Assembly: GCA_030532705.1 (NCBI GenBank)
Contig: JAUNKR010000009.1
Location: 1 to 55,969 of the forward strand
Direction: 5' to 3'
DNA from: Peptostreptococcaceae bacterium
GTDB taxonomy: Bacteria; Bacillota; Clostridia; Peptostreptococcales; Filifactoraceae
DNA: 55,969 nt
A program made the translations under genes and the position numbers. This document shows, in pieces, positions 42,282-49,178 of this stretch. Under the pieces are notes generated by a model that saw nothing but the letters and a program-made list of their open reading frames with translations, was not told the origin of the DNA and did not search any database. How positions within the stretch are numbered: position 1 is the stretch's first letter; each line of letters begins with the position of its first letter.

Positions 42282-44069
42282 ATGAATTTTTTGGTGATAC
42301 TGCTGACGGCTAGCTTGATCATGTCTTTGATCATGCTCGCTCTATTGGGGTTATCCTCTTTGTCACGACAGACCCTGAACGCACAGACAAGATATTTTAT
42401 GTGGGTGATTCTTTTGGTCGGTCTGGTCATCCCATTTCGACCGCTACTTGGCGATGGGCTGATCAAGATCCAAAACCCGATATCATTGATGGAGAGCGTT
42501 ACGCCATCTGAAAACGCCGGGATCAAAGAGGCTCCGACAGCGGATAAAACAGAACAACCGACGATAACGGATCAAAAAGAAGAGCAGAGCAGTGCAGTCC
42601 TTGCGCAGCCATCCGCTCCGGAAAGAAAAATATCGCTCGCGACCATCCTGTTTACAGTATGGGCGATCGGAGCGATCGTGTTATTTGCAAAATATATGAT
42701 GGAATATCGACGTTTTCATCGTATTATCAAAAGATGGGGCAAACCGGTCACCGATCCTTTTACCCTTGAAACTTTTGAGTGGGTGAAGGCTCGTATGGGT
42801 CTTGAGAACGAGAAGATCGGTCTGGTATCTGTAAGTACGGTGAGCACACCGATGTTGACAGGCTTGTTTAAGCCGGTGATCCTTCTTCCGGAAAAACCGA
42901 TCGAAGATGATGAGATGGAATTGATATTGGAGCATGAGCTGACCCATTACAAGCATAAAGACCTTTTGATCAATCTGATCGGGGTCATCGCGCTTTGTAT
43001 CCATTGGTTCAACCCGATCCTGTATCTTTGTATGCCGGCGATCTATGGGGATGGAGAATCCTACTGTGATGAAACGGTGCTGAAGAATAAGGATCTGGAC
43101 TATCGACGTTTTTATGGCGAAGTGATCATCAGTATGATCGAAGCAAGCCCGCAGAAACAGATCGCATTATCGACCTGTTTCTATGCAAAAAAACTCAACA
43201 TCAAGCGAAGATTGTTCAATATCATGGAAAATCATGGCAAACGCAAGAAGCTGTCGATATCTTCTGTAACACTGATCCTATGTCTGACCATCGTATCCGG
43301 CTCGGTGATCGTATTCGCAGATCCGGGCAAACGAACGATCGGCATGGAAAAAGCGAAGGATATCGCTCTGGATGATGCAGGTTTCCGCAAGGAAGACGTG
43401 TCCTTCTACAAAGCAACGATGAATGACAGCAATAACAAGCTCTATGATGTAGAATTTGAAAAAGACAATGTAAAATATAAATATGAGATCGATGCGAGAA
43501 CCGGACAGATCGCAGGCAAAGGCGACAGCAAAACAGCTGTTCCTGAGCCAAACGCATCGGTTGCAGAAAATAAAGCATCTATTTCGGCGGAGCAAGCAAA
43601 ACAGATCGCACTCCGTCATGCAAAAGTGAATGCGGATCAAGCAGGGATCGTTCGGGTAAAGCTTAGCTCAGACCAAAATGTTTATGATGTCGAATTCTAC
43701 AGCAAAGATGCGGAATACGATTATCAGATCGATGCCAAGACCGGCGAGATCCTGAAACAAGATCGAGATATTGAAGGATTTGAGATCCTGTCCGGATCAA
43801 GCGGTCAGGAAAACACGAACTCTGCGACTAAGCCGGAGGATAAGATAAAAGATACATCAACATCATCCGGAACATCTCAAGCAACAGCGCCATCTCAAAA
43901 CAATGTCAGCGATAATACAGATAAAGGGACTGTAGAGAAGGATAAGGATAACGACAGTGACAAAAATGACAACGATAAGAATGACAACGACAAAAATGAT
44001 AGCGATGATGACGATGATGACGATCACGATATAGACGATGATAAAGACGATGATGTGGATAAAGACTAA
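42282..44069 (+). CDS. BlaR1-like M56 metalloprotease with PepSY sensor domains and acidic tail
   Basis: 595 residues from the ATG at 42282 with AAGGA upstream, two bases after the blaI stop. N-terminal membrane segments (about 1-22, 35-55), a long loop, another near 115-135, then the M56 domain with HELTH at 218-222 and the second-Glu block YGDGESYCDETVL. A membrane segment (about 325-345) ends at FADPG. The C-terminal part, in the position of the extracellular sensor of BlaR1, carries two PepSY domains (about 348-408 and 430-500), not a penicillin-binding domain. An Asp/Lys/Asn-rich tail (about 530-595) follows. Expected to sense an extracellular signal and cut BlaI. Confidence 0.88.
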   Translation: MNFLVILLTASLIMSLIMLALLGLSSLSRQTLNAQTRYFMWVILLVGLVIPFRPLLGDGLIKIQNPISLMESVTPSENAGIKEAPTADKTEQPTITDQKEEQSSAVLAQPSAPERKISLATILFTVWAIGAIVLFAKYMMEYRRFHRIIKRWGKPVTDPFTLETFEWVKARMGLENEKIGLVSVSTVSTPMLTGLFKPVILLPEKPIEDDEMELILEHELTHYKHKDLLINLIGVIALCIHWFNPILYLCMPAIYGDGESYCDETVLKNKDLDYRRFYGEVIISMIEASPQKQIALSTCFYAKKLNIKRRLFNIMENHGKRKKLSISSVTLILCLTIVSGSVIVFADPGKRTIGMEKAKDIALDDAGFRKEDVSFYKATMNDSNNKLYDVEFEKDNVKYKYEIDARTGQIAGKGDSKTAVPEPNASVAENKASISAEQAKQIALRHAKVNADQAGIVRVKLSSDQNVYDVEFYSKDAEYDYQIDAKTGEILKQDRDIEGFEILSGSSGQENTNSATKPEDKIKDTSTSSGTSQATAPSQNNVSDNTDKGTVEKDKDNDSDKNDNDKNDNDKNDSDDDDDDDHDIDDDKDDDVDKD

Positions 44070-44082
44070 CATCCGATCTTTC

Positions 44083-44117
44083 AAAGAGGTTTCCAAAAGG
44101 GAGCCTCTTTTTTTTTG
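44083..44117 (+). terminator. Intrinsic terminator after the M56 gene
   Basis: AAAGAGG (44083-44089) pairs with CCTCTTT (44104-44110) followed by a long T run. Confidence 0.8.
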
Positions 44118-44123
44118 CGTGGA

Positions 44124-44290
44124 ACATGGAGGGTAAGGAGTGGAGCCGGATGGTGAGTCGAAGTTGAAGTAGGGCTTAATTTGGAGGGTGGAGAGTGGAG
44201 TTGTTAGGGTTATAGTTTTGATCGAATAAGAGCGAAGTTGGTTAAGTCCTACGGTTTGGGCAGAGTGATTGAGCGAAGCAAATTTTATCC
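44124..44290 (+). repeat. Purine-rich intergenic repeat related to 45933-46172
   Basis: Contains GGAGGGTAAGGAGTGGAG, GGTGGAGAGTGGAG and GAAGTTGAAGTAGGGCTTAA, which recur in degenerate form in the intergenic region after the second blaI (45933-46110). Suggests an old duplication of the module. No gene. Confidence 0.55.
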
Positions 44291-44333
44291 ATCTCCATTT
44301 TTGCACGATAAAAAGCCTTCATTCTACAAATGT

Positions 44334-44459
44334 AAAATATTTTTTATCTGATGAAGTGATGTCGTATCAATGATTATGGAGATCGAGTGATAAAAATTTC
44401 AAAAATACCTGTTGACAAAATACAAAGACAGTTGTAGAATAACATCAAGACAAGTGTAG
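44334..44459 (+). promoter_or_regulatory. BlaI-type operators and promoter of the two-PepSY gene
   Basis: TTGACA (44412-44417), 17-base spacer, TAGAAT (44435-44440). GACAGTTGTAG (44427-44437) overlaps the -10 and GACAAGTGTAG (44449-44459) follows 22 bases later. CTACAAATGTAAA (44334-44346) lies upstream. Almost identical layout and sequence to the promoter at 39733-39866, so common control is very likely. Confidence 0.82.
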
Positions 44460-44583
44460 AATATAAAACAAAACATCAACAAAGAATTCTGCAACCGTCT
44501 CTGACCGATTGCTTATGGGCAATGCTAGCAGTCAAAAGCAATGGTCCGGTAAATAAAATTGAAAAGTTGATTTAGGAGGAAAT

Positions 44584-45309
44584 ATGAAATTAAATAAGTC
44601 TAGAAAAATGGGAGTAGCGGCAGCAGCAATGGCAGTCGTATTGGCAACAGGTTCGGTAAGCGTATTTGCAAATCCGGCAAGACAAACGGATATCGGAGTA
44701 GAAAAAGCAAAGCAGATCGCTCTGAAGGATGCAGGTGTTAAAGCAAAAGATGCTTCTTTTGTAAGAGCAAAATTGGACAAGGATGACGGGCGTTTGGTAT
44801 ATGACATCGAGTTCTTCAAAGGAAATGTAGAGTTTGATTACGAGATCGATGCAAAAACCGGTAGGATCCGTGAAAAAGATAGAGATATCGAAAACTACAC
44901 GATAGCGCCTAAGCCACAAGCACCAACTGCAAAAGCTCCGACAACAAAAGCACCTGCAACAAAGGCTTCTGTTACAGAGGAAAAAGCAAAGCAGATCGCA
45001 TTGGCTCATGCAGGCGTGAAAGGATCTCAGATCAAGTTTGTGAAGGTAGAGCTTGATAATGATGACGGAAGAACCGTATATGATGTAGAATTTTACGCAA
45101 ATGGTAAAGAATATGACTACAAAGTAGATTTCAAGAGCGGAAAGATCCTGAGCATAGATCATGATATGGAAAATGATTGGGATGATATCCATGACAATGA
45201 TCGAGACGATCGCGATGATGACAGATATGATCGAGACGACAGAGATGATGATCGTGATGACGACAACGATTGGGATGACGATCGTGATGACGATGGAGAT
45301 GATGACTAA
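44584..45309 (+). CDS. Secreted two-PepSY protein with acidic tail
   Basis: 241 residues, TTAGGAGGAAAT before the ATG. Signal peptide with AAAAMAVVLATGSVSVFA. First PepSY about 37-105, a linker of alternating KAPTTKAPATKA, second PepSY about 125-190. The end is a tail of about 45 residues rich in Asp and Arg (DDRDD, DRDDDR, DWDDD). Much the same design as the seven-PepSY protein but with a basic-acidic mix in the tail. The region shares the BlaI-type promoter. Function unknown; a decoy or sequestering role for a cationic molecule or metal is speculative. Confidence 0.87.
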   Translation: MKLNKSRKMGVAAAAMAVVLATGSVSVFANPARQTDIGVEKAKQIALKDAGVKAKDASFVRAKLDKDDGRLVYDIEFFKGNVEFDYEIDAKTGRIREKDRDIENYTIAPKPQAPTAKAPTTKAPATKASVTEEKAKQIALAHAGVKGSQIKFVKVELDNDDGRTVYDVEFYANGKEYDYKVDFKSGKILSIDHDMENDWDDIHDNDRDDRDDDRYDRDDRDDDRDDDNDWDDDRDDDGDDD

Positions 45310-45513
45310 TCGGCTAGATCAGCAAGTCGTTGAAAGATCCATTAGATGAACAGGTATTCCATGCGGCTGTGAACGAAAAAGATGAAGTTTCCAAATACGA
45401 ACAAAAAGAAGTCATAGAACCACAACCCACTTCACTTTTTAGACAGGACGTTCGCAGCCTGCATTGAATAAATCAAAGCAGTATTTTTTGAAAGGGCGAT
45501 CCGGAGGATAGAT
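45310..45513. other. Intergenic region with a non-coding-looking open frame
   Basis: No BlaI site seen here, unlike the other module promoters. An open stretch reading LKDPLDEQVFHAAVNEKD and further to RQDVRSLH and stop (about 45333-45467) begins with TTG and lacks a ribosome-binding site. It may be a gene remnant. Confidence 0.4.
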
Positions 45514-45828
45514 ATGATGAAAAATAACAATACCAAAAGATTGCCGGATGCAGAATTTACTGTTATGAAAGCGATATGGCAATTTGAAACACCGATCGGA
45601 ATACATACGATCATGGACCGTTTAGGCGATGAAAATAAATGGAAAACCCATAAACTGCTCGCAACACTTGCAAAATTAGCAGAAAAAGGTTTTTTGAGCA
45701 GTGCACGCATCGGCACGGAGCGATGTTATAAGGCGATCATTTCTGAAAGAGAATATCTGGATGTTGAAGTGGGAGGATTTCTCCAACATTACTTAAAAAA
45801 CCCGCTGACCAGACTCGTAAGGATCTAA
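45514..45828 (+). CDS. Second BlaI/MecI-type repressor, C-terminally short
   Basis: 104 residues; GGAGG six bases before the ATG. TKRLPDAEFTVMKAIWQFETP and KLLATLAKLAEKGFLSSARIGTERCY show the same winged helix as the first copy, and ISEREYLDVEVGGFLQHY follows. It stops where the first copy continues with LYAEGDMTQEDINELREW, so about 20 residues at the C-terminus, part of the dimerisation helix, are missing. It may be a shortened paralogue or a dominant-negative partner. No M56 gene follows it, which differs from the first copy. Confidence 0.82.
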   Translation: MMKNNNTKRLPDAEFTVMKAIWQFETPIGIHTIMDRLGDENKWKTHKLLATLAKLAEKGFLSSARIGTERCYKAIISEREYLDVEVGGFLQHYLKNPLTRLVRI

Positions 45829-45860
45829 GATCTGAATATAAAATATAAATAATTGAAATC

Positions 45861-45919
45861 AAAAGAGGTTTTCGTGAGAAATGTTCCAAATGGGACAGAT
45901 CCAAGAGGACCTCTTTTTT
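45861..45919 (+). terminator. Intrinsic terminator after the second blaI
   Basis: AAAAGAGGT pairs with ACCTCTTTT around a loop that holds its own small stem GTTCC...GGGAC. Ends in a T run. Confidence 0.75.
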
Positions 45920-45932
45920 GTGAGAGTGTGAG

Positions 45933-46015
45933 GTGTGGAGAGTAAGGAGTGGAGTTTGATAGGGATGTGTCGTTCAGGTTGATAAGGGAGAATTTGAGGA
46001 GAAAAGTTGTATTTC
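45933..46015 (+). repeat. 83-base direct repeat, copy 1
   Basis: GTGTGGAGAGTAAGGAGTGG, then AGTTTGATAGGGATGTG and AATTTGAGGAGAAAAGTTGT repeat at 46090-46172 with several small differences. Intergenic, no gene. Confidence 0.85.
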
Positions 46016-46089
46016 CGAGACCTACTGCCGAGATCGAGCCAAGCGAAACGAGATGAAGTTGAAACAGAGCTTAAGGTAGAGATTTTTGA

Positions 46090-46172
46090 GTGTGGAGAGT
46101 AAAGAGTGGAGTTTGATAGGGATGTGCCGTCATGTCAGATAAGGTAGAATTTGAGGAGAAAAGTTGTATTTC
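46090..46172 (+). repeat. 83-base direct repeat, copy 2
   Basis: Second copy; ends just before a pair of TTTTACATA repeats (46182-46199) upstream of the AraC-type gene. Confidence 0.85.
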
Positions 46173-46218
46173 TGTCTTGTTTTACATAATTTTACATACC
46201 AAGCCGGGGGTGCGACTA

Positions 46219-46227
46219 TGCTATAAT
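46219..46227 (+). promoter_or_regulatory. Extended -10 promoter of the araC-type gene
   Basis: TGCTATAAT (TG-N-TATAAT) about 20 bases before the start codon region at 46248. No good -35. Two direct TTTTACATA repeats 20-40 bases upstream may be an operator. Confidence 0.55.
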
Positions 46228-46247
46228 GGGTAGGGAGGAGGGTTGTT

Positions 46248-46982
46248 ATGGACAACATAATCTATAGAGCAGATCGGATCGTTTTGATGGCAAGATATGA
46301 TGATCCGAAGGTACATAGTCATTTTGCAAAGCATATTCTCATATCGGACAAGCCTTTTTTATGCAAAGCCAATTCACAGAGCAGAGCCGCTCATTCTGCG
46401 ATCATTCAGTCGAACATACCACATTATATTGAGCGAAGTGAAAGTTCAAGGATGATCGTTTTTTTGATCGATGAGACGAGTAAGCTCTCTCGTGCGATCG
46501 ATGAGATCTATTTGAATGAAGCGGCGGAAGTTGCAATCCCATTGACCTTAGAAAGCAGAGTCATTGAAAAAATAAGTCAAGGCAGTTCGCTGGAAGAAAT
46601 CGACAATTTTGTGATCAGACAGCTCGTGGGGGATCGGGAAATGCAATATCCGGCGTCAGAAAGCAGGATCATCGATGCGATGCAAATGATCGATGAGATC
46701 GAGAGTATTGATCCGCATATCTATGATTTGATGGCGAAGGAGGCATTTTTGAGCAAAAGCAGATTTTTACATTTATTCAAAGAAGAGACCGGAATGGATC
46801 TTAAAAACTATCTTTTGATCAAGAAGTTGGAGAAAACATATTACTATGTTACCGAAAAACATTTGAATATAACCGATGCAGCAATAAAGGCAGGCTTTTC
46901 AAGCGCATCTCATTTTTCTTCTGCTTGTAAAAAACATTATGGGATCTCTTTGAGTGACTTTTTGAAAGCTCAGAAAAAATAG
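46248..46982 (+). CDS. AraC-family transcriptional regulator
   Basis: 244 residues, AGGGAGGAGGGTTGTT before the ATG. The C-terminal 100 residues carry the double helix-turn-helix: AKEAFLSKSRFLHLFKEETG, MDLKNYLLIKKLEKTYYYVT, then LNITDAAIKAGFSSASHFSS and the final KKHYGISLSDFLKA. The N-terminal half is a small cupin-like effector domain, less clear. Next to it is an alpha/beta hydrolase on the same strand, a likely target. No own terminator between them. Confidence 0.9.
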   Translation: MDNIIYRADRIVLMARYDDPKVHSHFAKHILISDKPFLCKANSQSRAAHSAIIQSNIPHYIERSESSRMIVFLIDETSKLSRAIDEIYLNEAAEVAIPLTLESRVIEKISQGSSLEEIDNFVIRQLVGDREMQYPASESRIIDAMQMIDEIESIDPHIYDLMAKEAFLSKSRFLHLFKEETGMDLKNYLLIKKLEKTYYYVTEKHLNITDAAIKAGFSSASHFSSACKKHYGISLSDFLKAQKK

Positions 46983-47041
46983 CGTTCAAATAAAAGCTAT
47001 TTTATAAAACGCCTTGTATAATTAGAGTAGGAGGTGTTTTT

Positions 47042-48196
47042 ATGAAATTTAAGATCGGTTCATATGATCTAAATGACAATCCGAATTATAATTTTCAGCT
47101 CAATCGGCTCGTCAATTGGGATGGCGGAGATCCGGAAGAGGTGAAAAGCATTTCTCACAAAATAAAAACAAATTCAGACTGGAAAGAGCAGCTCATAAAG
47201 TTGGGAGATATTGCCTTACAGGAGAACAGGCTGCAACATGCCATCGGCTACTATAGAATGAGCGAATTTTTTATGTCGGAGTCGGATCCCGACAAAATCA
47301 AGTATTATAGAAAAGCTGTAAACTTGTTCTATGGATTTTACAGCGAATATTTTTTGTCCGGGCAGGTGCAAAAATTTGAAGTCCCATATGAAGATATTTA
47401 TTTGCCGGTATTGTATGCAAAAGGGAGCGGTGATTCAAGCAGGGGGACGATCTTATTTCATGGCGGAAATGACAGCTACTTTGAGGAACTGTTTTTCCCC
47501 ATGCTCTATCTCGCGGAAAAAGGATATGATGTCTATCTCTTTGAAGGACCGGGTCAAGGAGGCGTGTTAAGGGATCAGAAGAAAAAGTTTACTTATCAGT
47601 GGGAAAAACCGGTCAAAGAAATTTTAGACCATTTTCAATTGAAAGACGTAATTATAATCGGCGTTTCTTTGGGCGGGATGCTTGCTCCGAGAGCGGCTGC
47701 TTTTGAAAAAAGGATCAAATACATTGTCGCATGGTCGATCTTCCCAAACTTTTTGCAAGTGGCATTGTATGACTTGCCAAAGATAGTCCAAATTTTCTTT
47801 CTGATCTTACTGAAACTGAAGCTGAAATTGTGGATCAATGCGATCGCAAAAAGAAAAATGAAGAAAGAAGTGTTTTTGCAGTGGGTATTTGAACATGGGA
47901 TGTATGCTTATGATGCTCAGAATCCTTACGAATATTTCTCCAAATTGAATGACTTTCAAATGCTGAACATCGCAGAGAACATCAGCCAAGATATATTGAT
48001 CATGCATGGGAAAAAGGATCATTTTATCGATTGGAGGATGTACCGAAGAGAGATAGACAGTCTAAAGAATGCAAAGTCCGTTACTCTTAGATTGTTCACG
48101 GAGCAGGAACATTGTGCCGACCATTGCCAATGCGGAAATACTAAATTGGCTTTGGATACGATTTTGTGCTGGATGGACAGTTTTGGGGATCGATAG
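47042..48196 (+). CDS. Alpha/beta hydrolase
   Basis: 384 residues, AGGAGGTGTTTTT before the ATG. The lid/N-terminal part has helical segments (about 1-110). The core contains LFHGGNDSYFEELFFP (oxyanion region), FEGPGQGGVL and the nucleophile elbow GVSLGG (Ser near 209). HGKKDHFIDW carries the likely acid residue and EQEHCADHCQ the His. Layout resembles the FrsA-like or pseudooxynicotine hydrolase-like group. No signal peptide. Substrate unknown; adjacent to an AraC-type regulator 59 bases upstream. Confidence 0.85.
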   Translation: MKFKIGSYDLNDNPNYNFQLNRLVNWDGGDPEEVKSISHKIKTNSDWKEQLIKLGDIALQENRLQHAIGYYRMSEFFMSESDPDKIKYYRKAVNLFYGFYSEYFLSGQVQKFEVPYEDIYLPVLYAKGSGDSSRGTILFHGGNDSYFEELFFPMLYLAEKGYDVYLFEGPGQGGVLRDQKKKFTYQWEKPVKEILDHFQLKDVIIIGVSLGGMLAPRAAAFEKRIKYIVAWSIFPNFLQVALYDLPKIVQIFFLILLKLKLKLWINAIAKRKMKKEVFLQWVFEHGMYAYDAQNPYEYFSKLNDFQMLNIAENISQDILIMHGKKDHFIDWRMYRREIDSLKNAKSVTLRLFTEQEHCADHCQCGNTKLALDTILCWMDSFGDR

Positions 48197-48369
48197 GGTG
48201 CGGGGTATTGAGATTGAAAAGGGATCACATTTTTTCTTAGCCAAAAGTTAAAACGATCAATAGAGGAGAACGCTAATCCTTAGAAGAAACAGAAAGGACT
48301 GCCGATTGGATATGAAAATCAGGGTTTATTGATAATGAGTGGATCTGTTTTGAAAATATGATGTAAGCA

Positions 48370-48411
48370 AAGCAGCTGACTTTAGATAACCAAAATCAGC
48401 TGCTTTTTCTT
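48370..48411 (+). terminator. Intrinsic terminator after the hydrolase gene
   Basis: AAGCAGCTGA (48370-48379) pairs perfectly with TCAGCTGCTT (48396-48405), followed by T-rich sequence. Confidence 0.8.
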
Positions 48412-48431
48412 GCACAACTATATAAAAAGAT

Positions 48432-48457
48432 ATTTCAATCCGCATACGATGTATGAC
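48432..48457 (-). CRISPR. Orphan sequence resembling a shortened type I-C CRISPR repeat
   Basis: Read on the minus strand it begins GTCATAC, has a stem CATAC/GTATG around ATC, and ends GCGGATTGAAAT. The type I-C repeat generally starts GTC, has a GC-rich stem and ends GTGGATTGAAAT, so the handle and layout match with one change and a stem about 6 bases shorter (26 versus 32). Only one copy is seen, with no array. It lies about 720 bases upstream of cas3 and points away from it. Could be a degenerate leftover repeat or part of a cas-regulating crRNA-like RNA. Confidence 0.5.
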
Positions 48458-48602
48458 AAGAATATTTTATCAAAAATAAAGTTGTAATACAATCTTTTAC
48501 AATCAGAGAAAATTATGGAGTTTCTAAATTTCTGCATTAAAGAACTATATAATAAGATAAAAGAAAAATATTGACAAAGATATTTAGAAGGAGTATTTTA
48601 TT

Positions 48603-48716
48603 ATTAAGATAAATCAAATATCGGATGACAAAAAAGATGGAATGAGTGATTGCGGAGATATTAAACAACACGACTACGAGCTTTTGTCAAGAAGTAAAAA
48701 AGAATATGCAATATAA
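48603..48716 (+). pseudogene. 37-codon open frame with good ribosome site but ATT in the start position
   Basis: AAGGAG (48588-48593) lies nine bases before an ATT codon that opens a frame of 37 codons (ATT-AAG-ATA-AAT-CAA..., including KKDGMSDCGDIKQHDYELL) and ends in TAA. A TTGACA element precedes it. Either a gene with a mutated start, a rare non-ATG start, or chance. No family recognised. Confidence 0.3.
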
Positions 48717-49178
48717 ATGAAATGGCAAAAAATCGGATGAGTTTTTATTTGAAACTGACGATAGAATAATCAAGAAAGATATTTGACCGTTTTGAGGAGG
48801 AATGAAGGACGCAAGCGATCGGATGGGAGAATTTGTCCTAAATTTGTCCAAATGAATTAAGATTACAAGACGGAATCATTGATTTTGATTTATTTTTAAG
48901 AATTAAATATCTTATAAAGAGGTTAGGTAGTGTATAAATCGCGATACTACGCAATATTTAAGCGTTTTTTGGTTTTTGAAATGGTGAGTAAAATAGATGC
49001 GATATGGTGTTAGGTGTTGATGTTTTGATATGTAATGGATGGCAACAAGATTGTTGAACATATCTTTGATTTTTACAAAATCTCCAGCCACGAAGGATCA
49101 AATATATCAAGCAAAAAAGTGCAGCAATCAAAATAACATATTCAAAAAAAACAAAGAGCTTAAGAACGGAGGGCAGGC

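Larger units (their letters stand above)
48197..49178. other. AT-rich leader region upstream of the cas genes
   Basis: About 980 bases without a convincing gene. It contains a terminator (48370-48411), a single CRISPR-repeat-like sequence on the minus strand (48432-48457) and a short open frame (48603-48716); see separate entries. A TTGACA (48571-48576), 17-base spacer and TATTTT (48594-48599) is a weak promoter. Nothing else assigned; the cas promoter was not located. Confidence 0.5.

Noticed and set aside
45161-45349. Met/Thr-rich open frame over the acidic tail of the two-PepSY protein
   Set aside because: It is the +1 reading of repeated GAT/GAC codons and has no own ribosome-binding site.
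45333-45467. Small gene between the two-PepSY gene and second blaI
   Set aside because: TTG start without ribosome-binding site and no recognisable family; noted only as an open stretch.
48197-49178. A CRISPR array upstream of cas3
   Set aside because: Only one repeat-like sequence is seen, with no regular spacing; type I-C arrays normally follow cas1-cas2, beyond the window.
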